From Synergistaceae bacterium (GTDB lineage Bacteria; Synergistota; Synergistia; Synergistales; Synergistaceae), in the NCBI GenBank assembly GCA_012728505.1, contig JAAYEY010000001.1, positions 1 through 8,310 of the forward strand: a DNA stretch of 8,310 bases, read 5' to 3'. Made by a program: the position numbers and the translations under genes. Shown here piece after piece: positions 1 through 5,732 of this stretch (position 1 is its first letter; every line of letters starts with the position of its first letter). The notes beneath the pieces are model-generated. The model was not told where the DNA came from. It ran no database searches and was given only the letters and a program-made list of their open reading frames with translations.

Positions 1-134
1 TCTTTTTCCCGCAGCTGTACCATGGTTACTCCGGCTCTTGCAGCCTTTTCTACTTGCTCAGCAAGGGAGCCTCCGTTCAGCCACTTTCTATCTGTTACAG
101 CGTAGAGTTTCAAGGTGTTTTTATCTGCTTTCAA
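1..134 (-). CDS. thiE: Thiamine-phosphate synthase ThiE, N-terminal fragment (cut by window edge)
   Basis: ThiE joins HMP pyrophosphate to thiazole phosphate to give thiamine phosphate in the cytoplasm. About 44 codons are visible. They read through LYAVTDR and then GVTMVQLREK, which are the first beta strand and the HMP-PP-binding strand of the ThiE TIM barrel. I chose TTG at 134 because a GAGG lies nine bases upstream and it leaves eight residues before the conserved LYAVTDR. It overlaps the end of thiM by 14 bases, which suggests translational coupling. Alternatives are an in-frame GTG at 149, with GGAG nine bases upstream, and a TTG at 113 without a ribosome site. Family identity is secure from the motifs. 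The exact start is not, and the catalytic C-terminal part lies outside the window. Confidence 0.9.
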   Translation of the reverse strand, partial: MKADKNTLKLYAVTDRKWLNGGSLAEQVEKAARAGVTMVQLREK

Positions 135-942
135 TTTTCGCAGCCTCACTGAATTTTTCTCCGTTCATATTGCTTACCTCATCTACTATGAAGGTCCTGT
201 AGGTCAAGGTCCCTCCCCCTGTCAAAAGAAGTCTTTCATAAGCGGATTCACCTGCTATACCCATCAAGGCGGCGGCCGCGGTTGCAGCGGCAGGCCTTGA
301 TGGCGAAACAGCGCAGCAGGCTCCGGTAAGGACAGAGAGCATGCACCCTGTACCGCTTACCTTTGACATAAGAGGGTGTCCATTGCTGACTAGATATACT
401 TCATCATTCCCAACCACTATATCTTTAGGCCCTGTGACAGTTATTACAGCGCCTGTTCTCTTGTTGAGTTCCTTTAGAACTGAAATCGTTCGATCTGATG
501 ACTCGCCCTTCTGGATGTCAGGATCGGATGCATCCACACCCCTGGTACTCCCTGAATCCCCGGCAATGGAGAATATCTCCGAGATGTTGCCTCTTATAAC
601 TGCAAGTTTTATTTCGCGAATAAGGTCATTAGCCGTCGAAGTGCGCAAAGAGGAAGCACCAGCTCCGACAGGATCAAGAATCACCGGTATTCCGATCTGG
701 TTGGCCCTCTTACCTGCTTTGAACATGGCAGGTATAGTCCTACTGTTGAGAGTTCCAATGTTTATAACGAGAGCGGAAGCTATCGAGACTATATCTTCGA
801 CCTCGCCCCCATCATCTGCCATTACAGGTGAAGCTCCGCAGGCAAGCAGAACATTTGCACAGTCATTTACTGTAACGTAGTTTGTAATACAGTGTACCAA
901 CGGATTTTTTCTTCGAACTTCATCAATTATCGCTGCAAACAT
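121..942 (-). CDS. thiM: Hydroxyethylthiazole kinase ThiM
   Basis: ThiM phosphorylates 4-methyl-5-(2-hydroxyethyl)thiazole with ATP, the salvage entry for the thiazole half of thiamine; it is cytoplasmic. The 273-residue product is close to the usual length (about 260-275). Visible family motifs are HCITNYVT near residues 17-24, ASPVMADD near 37-44, LDPVGAGAS near 89-97, RGNxSEI near 117-123, TGPKD near 170-174, and SGTGC near 196-200. Cys200 sits at the known active-site cysteine position. The ATG at 942 is chosen because AAAGGAAG precedes it at good spacing and the protein then starts directly before the conserved N-terminus. A frame extension to 981 has no better ribosome site. The gene overlaps the 3' end of cytX by 20 bases and is followed by thiE, so it is translated from the TPP-riboswitch-controlled transcript. 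All key residues appear present. Confidence 0.96.
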   Translation of the reverse strand: MFAAIIDEVRRKNPLVHCITNYVTVNDCANVLLACGASPVMADDGGEVEDIVSIASALVINIGTLNSRTIPAMFKAGKRANQIGIPVILDPVGAGASSLRTSTANDLIREIKLAVIRGNISEIFSIAGDSGSTRGVDASDPDIQKGESSDRTISVLKELNKRTGAVITVTGPKDIVVGNDEVYLVSNGHPLMSKVSGTGCMLSVLTGACCAVSPSRPAAATAAAALMGIAGESAYERLLLTGGGTLTYRTFIVDEVSNMNGEKFSEAAKIESR

Positions 943-2125
943 TTTTATCTTCCTTTCTGATTTTTCCCACGACGGTAGCAAACACTATTAAAGCAACCAT
1001 CACAGGCAGAGTATTTCCTAAGGGAGTCTCAACCTGCATGCATGCTCTATACATAGCAAACCCTATGGCCCAAAGGACAAAATTTGACAGGTTGATGCTT
1101 TCTTGAAAGTGGTCTTTTTTAAGGATAAAGAAATCAACGATGAGTATGCTTATCATCGGGGCAAAGACAGAGCCTATTAGAAAAAGAAAGTTCTCATATT
1201 GCTCTATAGGGGTAAAAACAGCAATGGCGGTCCCTGCTATGCATGCTATAAATGCTGTTGTCTTGCTGCTGACCATGTTTGTAACACTGCTAAAGCTGAT
1301 GCCGGCCGAATATACATCTAAGAATGTTGTGGTAACAGTTGATACCACTATGATAAATACTGCGGCTATTCCCAACCCCGCACCCATCATTATTTTAGCA
1401 ATGTCAGTTTCTCCGGTAAAAATAGAAGCTCCAAGACCTATCATGTACATCCATGTACTGACGGCAAAATACACCAGCACACTTATCAAAGCTGTTCTAC
1501 GCGGACTTGAAGAGTTATGCGTGTAGTCTGAAATAAGCGGGAGCCACGAGAGCGGCATTGCCGCGGAAAGTTCAACTGCGCTTCCGAAGCTCATCACGCC
1601 TGAAGCTCCGGTTGAGGAATCTCCTCCGAATACTATGAAGCTAAGGAGAACCGTCAGTGTAAACAGTGCTGTCATAGTAAACACATTGACTTTTTCGAGG
1701 TTTTTTATGCCTACCACTACCCAGACCATTATCAGAAGACCAATCACCAAGCACCAGAAAGCAGGACTGTACATCCCAGTGTACCTTTCTGCAACAATCG
1801 CTACTGCCCGGCCACCGGCTATGATCATTACAGCTGTCCAACCAACCAGCTGCGTAACGTTAAGTACAGAAAAAAAGATCGAACCTTTTTGTCCAAACGA
1901 AATTTTTACCGTTTCCATTGCACTTTTTCCGCTTTTCGCTCCTACCAGGCCTGCTAGGTAGAGAGGAATACAACCGATAACATGCCCTATTACTATTGCA
2001 GCAACTCCTTTTGAAAAACCAAGCGGAGCAATAAGACTGCCCGTCAGTATTTCTGCTATGGAGACTGCCGCGCCGAACCAAATCAGAGCGCTGTTAAAAA
2101 CTGTTATTTTACCCAAGTCTTTCAA
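923..2125 (-). CDS. cytX: CytX-type NCS1 permease, probable hydroxymethylpyrimidine transporter
   Basis: This is an integral membrane permease of the NCS1 (cytosine/purine/uracil/thiamine) family, 400 residues, with about twelve hydrophobic segments. Characteristic stretches are LIWFGAAVSIAE near residues 14-25, QLVGWTAVMI near 92-101, PLSWLPLISDYT near 191-202, and YENFLFLIGSVFAPM near 310-324. The first and third are typical of the CytX subgroup, which comparative genomics links to HMP uptake because it recurs behind TPP riboswitches. The gene lies directly after such a riboswitch and before thiM and thiE, which supports import of the thiamine pyrimidine moiety; substrate assignment is by family and context. 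The start is TTG at 2125, with a GGGGGG tract 11 bases upstream that begins only three bases after the terminator U-tract. No ATG is available in frame nearby. Confidence 0.92.
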   Translation of the reverse strand: MKDLGKITVFNSALIWFGAAVSIAEILTGSLIAPLGFSKGVAAIVIGHVIGCIPLYLAGLVGAKSGKSAMETVKISFGQKGSIFFSVLNVTQLVGWTAVMIIAGGRAVAIVAERYTGMYSPAFWCLVIGLLIMVWVVVGIKNLEKVNVFTMTALFTLTVLLSFIVFGGDSSTGASGVMSFGSAVELSAAMPLSWLPLISDYTHNSSSPRRTALISVLVYFAVSTWMYMIGLGASIFTGETDIAKIMMGAGLGIAAVFIIVVSTVTTTFLDVYSAGISFSSVTNMVSSKTTAFIACIAGTAIAVFTPIEQYENFLFLIGSVFAPMISILIVDFFILKKDHFQESINLSNFVLWAIGFAMYRACMQVETPLGNTLPVMVALIVFATVVGKIRKEDKNVCSDN

Positions 2126-2136
2126 GTTATTTTATT

Positions 2137-2142
2137 CCCCCC
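2137..2142 (-). promoter_or_regulatory. Ribosome binding site of cytX (GGGGGG)
   Basis: A run of six G followed by AA lies 11 bases before the TTG start of cytX. It begins only three bases past the terminator U-tract, so termination leaves the transcript without a ribosome site and start codon. The poly-G site and TTG start suggest a modest translation rate. Confidence 0.5.
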
Positions 2143-2145
2143 ATA

Positions 2146-2184
2146 CAAAAATAAAAACGGGAGACGCCATCTACGCGTCTCCCG
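2146..2184 (-). terminator. Intrinsic terminator, expression platform of the TPP riboswitch
   Basis: Reading the minus strand, a perfect ten-base-pair stem (CGGGAGACGC paired with GCGTCTCCCG) encloses a seven-base loop (2168-2174). It is followed immediately by TTTTTATTTTT (2156-2146). This is a textbook Rho-independent terminator. It sits between the TPP aptamer and the cytX start, so it is expected to abort transcription of cytX-thiM-thiE when TPP is bound. Confidence 0.95.
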
Positions 2185-2202
2185 CTAAATTTTGCAATTT
2201 AG
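2185..2202 (-). other. AU-rich hairpin with GCAA tetraloop between aptamer and terminator
   Basis: The transcript contains CTAAATT, GCAA, AATTTAG in succession: seven base pairs capped by a loop of GNRA type. It abuts the terminator stem and directly follows the 3' end of the aptamer. It may act as a spacer, a pausing hairpin or part of the alternative fold. The structure is read from the sequence, and its role is inferred. Confidence 0.55.
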
Positions 2203-2203
2203 T

Positions 2204-2290
2204 GCGTTTCCCTACGTTGGCATTATCCAAATCAGGTCCAGGGTCGAAGTCTACGACTTCCTCTCAGCCTGCCACGCAAGCTCCCCGAAT
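2204..2290 (-). ncRNA. TPP riboswitch (THI element)
   Basis: The minus strand carries the conserved THI-box core. It starts with CGGGGAGC (2287-2280) and has a P3 stem GCTTGC/GCAGGC flanking GTG. The invariant CTGAGAGG follows, then an extra perfect hairpin AAGTC-GTA-GACTT. Next come ACCCTGGACCTGATTTGG and ATAATGCCAACGTAGGGAAAC (2232-2206). These match the pyrimidine-sensing (CTGAGA) and pyrophosphate-sensing helices of TPP aptamers. A strong terminator follows and then cytX-thiM-thiE, so control is most likely by transcription termination in response to thiamine pyrophosphate. The outer P1 stem is not obvious by eye, so the ends are approximate. Confidence 0.96.
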
Positions 2291-2313
2291 ATTCAATTGT
2301 AATTAACAGTGAC

Positions 2314-2345
2314 ATTATAGTGCCTCTTAAGCCGGATGCTGTCAA
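2314..2345 (-). promoter_or_regulatory. Candidate promoter of the thiamine operon
   Basis: The minus strand shows TTGACA at 2345-2340 and TATAAT at 2319-2314, both perfect housekeeping-sigma hexamers. They lie about 25 bases ahead of the riboswitch aptamer, where a promoter is expected. The spacer is 20 bases, longer than the usual 16-18, and no extended TG is visible before the -10. Transcription would begin near 2302-2308. Either the long spacer lowers activity, or only the -10 element is used with a different weak -35. Confidence 0.6.
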
Positions 2346-2371
2346 GTGCTTATTACTTCATAGAGTCATTA

Positions 2372-3013
2372 TTACTGTCCATATCTATTTTTGAGATCTT
2401 CAGCTTCACATTTTACCTGATCATCGCATAAAACTACCCCTCCGCCCGCAGCTTTTGCAAGGATATATATTCTTGCGAAAACCTCCAGCATCTCGCATCT
2501 CATGAGAGCCTCTTTAAGAGTTCTGCCAACGCAGAGAGCTCCATGGTTAGACAGAAGCACTCCGTTTCCATCGTCGAGTGCCAGCTTGGCATTATCCGCA
2601 AGTTTGGCAGTACCAATCGAAGCATAGTCTGCAATTGGTATTTTTCCACCAAAAACAGCCACTTGATTATCTGTAATTGGGTAAAGAGGTTCCCTGAGAG
2701 AGGCAACAGCTGTCGCATAGACAGAATGGGTGTGAATGACAACATTTACATCTTTTCGGGCAGATAATATTTTCATATGCATTTCTTTTTCTATCGAGGG
2801 TTTTCTTGTTCCTTCTAGAACGTTTCCACTCAGATCCATCCTCACTATATCCTCCGGTACAAGTACAGTGTAATCCATCCCGCTGGGTGTTATGAGCAAT
2901 CCCTTTTGGGTACGGCAGCTTATGTTACCTCCCGTCCCTTGGACCAGACCTTTTTCTAAAAGAAGAATACCTGTCTCTATTATTTCTTTTCTTATTTCAA
3001 CTTCATTTATCAT
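2372..3013 (-). CDS. Class II aldolase/adducin family protein (FucA-like zinc aldolase)
   Basis: A 213-residue cytoplasmic protein of the zinc-dependent class II aldolase/epimerase family, which includes fuculose-1-phosphate aldolase, ribulose-5-phosphate 4-epimerase and methylthioribulose-phosphate dehydratase. Visible motifs are GTGGNIS near residues 26-32, the phosphate-loop-like LITPSGM near 40-46, PSIEKEMH near 72-79 with Glu75 aligning to the FucA catalytic Glu73, HTH at 94-96, and NHG with His157. These supply the three zinc histidines and the acid/base. Length matches FucA (about 215). ATG at 3013 is preferred because GAGGG lies six bases upstream; ATG at 3019 touches that site. The gene overlaps the end of the transporter gene by 11 bases, so it is probably co-translated with it. 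The substrate cannot be fixed from sequence, and context offers no sugar-catabolic partner. Confidence 0.9.
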   Translation of the reverse strand: MINEVEIRKEIIETGILLLEKGLVQGTGGNISCRTQKGLLITPSGMDYTVLVPEDIVRMDLSGNVLEGTRKPSIEKEMHMKILSARKDVNVVIHTHSVYATAVASLREPLYPITDNQVAVFGGKIPIADYASIGTAKLADNAKLALDDGNGVLLSNHGALCVGRTLKEALMRCEMLEVFARIYILAKAAGGGVVLCDDQVKCEAEDLKNRYGQ

Positions 3014-4289
3014 ATTCATCCCTCGCAAGTCTGCTAAGCAGGGGCGTTATCAACAAATTGACAATGCCTGTTATAAGAAAAATATTTATTATCGAAACTT
3101 TGAAGGTGAGCAGCAAGGCTACAAAAATAGCTGAGAGTACCATGCCGAAAGAATCTGTTATGTTTAAGCATGCAACAACTCTAGCCCTATGTTCATTAGA
3201 GCTTTTTGACTGCATTATGGCGTACATAGGAACACTAAATATCCCTCCACTTGCAGCAAGAAGGAGAAAAGAAAATATTATTCCCCAAGAAACGGGCATA
3301 TGTATAAATGTCTTTACCCCGACAAGAATTTCAGTCTTACCGGCAGCAATGCTGAAGCAATACAGAAGAAAAATCGCAACAGTCATCCCTAGACACCCAT
3401 AAGGTACAAGCCTTCCGGAGACCTTACCCCTGAGAAGCCTGTTGCATAAAGTCGACCCAATACCAACTCCAACAGAAAATACGACAAGGAAAAGGGTCGA
3501 TACCTCTTCGTTCCCACCAAGTATGTCCTTCGAAAAGGTCGGAAACTGGGAAAGAAAGACAGCTCCCAAAAACCAAAACCAGCTTATTCCCAGTATGGAT
3601 CTGAATACCTGTTTATTTGGCTTTACAAATGCGATGATATCTATCGTGGACCTTAGTGGATTCCAATCGACTTTCATGCCCGGAACAGCAGGTTCTGCCC
3701 TTGGTATAAGAAGGCTTGAAAGAAAACCCAATATCGCGACACTTACTATCCCTACCGAAATATATGCTCTGCCCGCTGGATGGAGGATAAAAAGACCACC
3801 GCACAGCGTCCCCGAGAGGATCGCAATGTATGTGCCGGCGCTAACAAGTCCGTTGCCGGCAACGAGTTCGCCCTCTGTAAGGTGCTGTGGAAGGATGCTA
3901 AATTTTAAAGGTCCGAAAAATGCAGACTGTGCGCCCATAAAAAATAAAAGTATTATGAGACCCCAAAGGCTAAGAAAAGTGAAGGCTGCAGCTGTAAGAA
4001 GCATTAGAACTATTTCTACAAACTTTATCACCCTTATGAGAAAGGACTTTTCAAACTTATCTGCGAGCTGGCCTGCCGTGGAGGAAAAAAGAAAAAACGG
4101 CAGTATGAAAAGACCGGCGATAGAAGTAATCAGAATTTGGGCATTTAATCCGTATTCTTCAGCCAGTCTGAAGGTTATAAGTATAATAAGGGCATTCTTA
4201 AAGAGGTTGTCGTTGAATGCACCAAAAAATTGGGTTAGAAAAAGAGGGAGAAATCGTCTTACCGTTAAAAGTTCAAACTGAGTTTTGAT
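3003..4289 (-). CDS. LplT-like MFS transporter (start codon irregular)
   Basis: A major facilitator of about 428 residues, counted from ATC at 4289. Near residues 12-34 it reads RFLPLFLTQFFGAFNDN then LFKNAL, a signature of the lysophospholipid transporter LplT and the transporter half of LplT-Aas fusions. MFS motif A (GQLADKFEKS) is near 73-82, and a central VDWNPLRS stretch is also shared with that group. LplT flips lysophospholipids across the inner membrane for reacylation; no acyltransferase domain is fused here. Between the preceding TAG and the conserved N-terminus the frame holds no ATG, GTG or TTG. The first GTG (4031) would delete the first two membrane segments and motif A. I place the start at ATC (4287-4289), eight bases after AGGGGG. 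The frame is continuous with the glycosyltransferase, so read-through is the other option. Family call is secure; start and substrate are not. Confidence 0.8.
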   Translation of the reverse strand: MKTQFELLTVRRFLPLFLTQFFGAFNDNLFKNALIILITFRLAEEYGLNAQILITSIAGLFILPFFLFSSTAGQLADKFEKSFLIRVIKFVEIVLMLLTAAAFTFLSLWGLIILLFFMGAQSAFFGPLKFSILPQHLTEGELVAGNGLVSAGTYIAILSGTLCGGLFILHPAGRAYISVGIVSVAILGFLSSLLIPRAEPAVPGMKVDWNPLRSTIDIIAFVKPNKQVFRSILGISWFWFLGAVFLSQFPTFSKDILGGNEEVSTLFLVVFSVGVGIGSTLCNRLLRGKVSGRLVPYGCLGMTVAIFLLYCFSIAAGKTEILVGVKTFIHMPVSWGIIFSFLLLAASGGIFSVPMYAIMQSKSSNEHRARVVACLNITDSFGMVLSAIFVALLLTFKVSIINIFLITGIVNLLITPLLSRLARDEYDK

Positions 4290-4297
4290 CTGAGCGT

Positions 4298-4303
4298 CCC
4301 CCT
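4298..4303 (-). promoter_or_regulatory. Putative ribosome binding site for the MFS gene (AGGGGG)
   Basis: AGGGGG overlaps the TAG stop of the glycosyltransferase and sits eight bases before the ATC proposed as transporter start. Good spacing here supports initiation at or near 4289 despite the absence of a standard start codon. Confidence 0.45.
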
Positions 4304-5648
4304 AAATATCTCCTGTTTTTTCTTTGTTCGGACTCTTACCGACTTCTTCTATTGAAATTCCTCTGGTATGTACAGTCTTGAACCATGTCCCCTGGTCTTT
4401 AGCCAGGAAAGCCGCTTTGAAGATTATCGGTATCCATGTAAGCCCAAACCAGAAATACGCGAACGTATCCTTCACATATCTAAGCGTAAATTTCTTCTGA
4501 TGCATCGATGGTCCGACTATCACACAAATCAGGCAAAATGCGATAATGAAGAAGATAGGAAGTCCGAAAAACAGCACCCAGTCTATCATAGTCTGAGGCG
4601 TGCTCTTTGATATCGTTGGAAAAAGAACCATGTTGTTGATAAGAGTGTAAGCCATTCCGGCGAACATTATTATTATTCCAAGACATGATTTAGCCGGAGC
4701 AAGCAGATATAGGAACAGGTCGAGATACTGAAGCTTTCTGGTCACAAAAAAAGATTTCAGCGCATCCCTGCCATAGTGCCACAACACCCAGTAGTGTCCC
4801 TGCATCCATCTGGTGCGCTGCCGTCTGGAAATAGCAATGTCCTGAGGTTTCTCATCATATATGACAGCTGCGTCGTTCCAGTGCACCCTGCTGCCGGATA
4901 GGATCAGCCTGGTTGACATCTCTAGGTCCTCTGTAAGGCTTTCCAGATTCCAGCCAATCCTTTCAAGAGTGGCTGCTCTTATAACAAGTCCGGTCCCTCC
5001 AAGGGTACAGGACAATCCCCATAAACCCCTGGCAAGCTGCCAGAACCTGTTCGAGAACCAGTAAGCAAGAGCGTATGATCTCGTCAGCCAGTTATCATCA
5101 GGATTCTTGACATCTAAAACTCCCTGTATGGCTTCTGCTTCAGGGTGAAGTTCCATGTAGTTGTTCATATGCATAAGAAAGTTTACATCGACGAGGTTAT
5201 CCGCATCAAACATTGCAAGGGCATCGGCCTTGTCTATAGGAAGCTGTGGCAAAGCCCACCTTACGTTCCATGTCTTACCGTTGCGATCTTTGTCAAAACG
5301 TTCAAGAGCGACCGCACCCTGCATGCGTGAAAGTTCTGCCGTATTGTCCTGGCAGTTGTCGCAGGAGACGTAAACTGTATAGCAGTTTTTTGGGTAATTC
5401 TGTTCTGCCAGGCTTTTAAGGAGGGGTTCTATAACCATCGCTTCATTATGTGCCGGAACTAGAACTACAAACCTCCGATAGCGTTTGGCTCTCGGCATCT
5501 CTTTCTGGCTCCAGAATCCTCTGATGCTTACGACAATCTGGTATACTCCGTCACTCATGAGGAGTGCAAGCAGCGAATAGAGGACAAACTGCAACACCCA
5601 CCATCCCCACCATATAAACCAGTACATTAATTCATGAGAATTCTCCAT
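4302..5648 (-). CDS. Membrane-anchored family 2 glycosyltransferase (processive-synthase type)
   Basis: A 448-residue inverting GT-A glycosyltransferase with one N-terminal membrane segment (about 12-32), a cytoplasmic catalytic domain and about three or four C-terminal segments (about 308-340, 355-380, 396-415). Motifs in order are VPAHNE (64-69), CDNCQDNT (96-103) with nucleotide-binding Asp97, DAD (148-150, metal-binding DxD), GGTG (217-220), TED (239-241, catalytic base) and RRQRTRW (275-281, the QxxRW acceptor motif), followed by WFKTVHTR (422-429). This set is shared with cellulose, hyaluronan, chitin-oligosaccharide and poly-GlcNAc synthases, so it probably uses a UDP-sugar to build or extend a beta-linked envelope glycan; the sugar is not predictable. 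ATG at 5648 is chosen because AGGAGG lies ten bases upstream. ATG at 5657 is one base from it, and a TTG further up precedes it. It follows the LtaS-like genes by 84 bases. Confidence 0.88.
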   Translation of the reverse strand: MENSHELMYWFIWWGWWVLQFVLYSLLALLMSDGVYQIVVSIRGFWSQKEMPRAKRYRRFVVLVPAHNEAMVIEPLLKSLAEQNYPKNCYTVYVSCDNCQDNTAELSRMQGAVALERFDKDRNGKTWNVRWALPQLPIDKADALAMFDADNLVDVNFLMHMNNYMELHPEAEAIQGVLDVKNPDDNWLTRSYALAYWFSNRFWQLARGLWGLSCTLGGTGLVIRAATLERIGWNLESLTEDLEMSTRLILSGSRVHWNDAAVIYDEKPQDIAISRRQRTRWMQGHYWVLWHYGRDALKSFFVTRKLQYLDLFLYLLAPAKSCLGIIIMFAGMAYTLINNMVLFPTISKSTPQTMIDWVLFFGLPIFFIIAFCLICVIVGPSMHQKKFTLRYVKDTFAYFWFGLTWIPIIFKAAFLAKDQGTWFKTVHTRGISIEEVGKSPNKEKTGDI

Positions 5649-5658
5649 AAACTTCATT

Positions 5659-5664
5659 CCTCCT
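5659..5664 (-). promoter_or_regulatory. Ribosome binding site of the glycosyltransferase (AGGAGG)
   Basis: A perfect AGGAGG lies ten bases before the ATG at 5648 and only one base before an in-frame ATG at 5657. Spacing therefore decides for the downstream ATG. Confidence 0.75.
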
Positions 5665-5732
5665 GCAAAAGAACACAAAAAACCTTGGATAATCCTTATT
5701 CCACTATGAAGGCTTTAAAAGATCCAGACCTA

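Noticed and set aside
341..880. 179-residue open frame on the plus strand
   Set aside because: It lies entirely opposite thiM, whose motifs are intact. No plausible ribosome site or recognisable domain was seen.
2350..2376. Short direct repeat (AGTAATAA twice on the minus strand) after the aldolase gene
   Set aside because: Eight bases repeated once in AT-rich sequence is expected by chance, and it forms no stem typical of a terminator.
3003..4031. GTG at 4031 as the transporter start
   Set aside because: It would remove the conserved GAFNDN segment and motif A, and the preceding bases show no spaced ribosome site.
3442..4281. 279-residue open frame on the plus strand
   Set aside because: It is antisense to the transporter gene and rich in Arg, Pro and Ser, without family motifs. 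The minus-strand frame encodes clear MFS signatures over the same bases.
4302..5678. TTG at 5678 as the glycosyltransferase start
   Set aside because: It lies upstream of the perfect AGGAGG, which would then be inside the coding region. ATG at 5648 is correctly spaced from that site.
5649..5732. Possible weak terminator between the LtaS-like gene and the glycosyltransferase (CCTT...AAGG then T6)
   Set aside because: The stem is only four pairs plus an interrupted GGA/TCC, with a large internal loop. The T run is not backed by a GC-rich stem. No convincing promoter was seen in the gap either.
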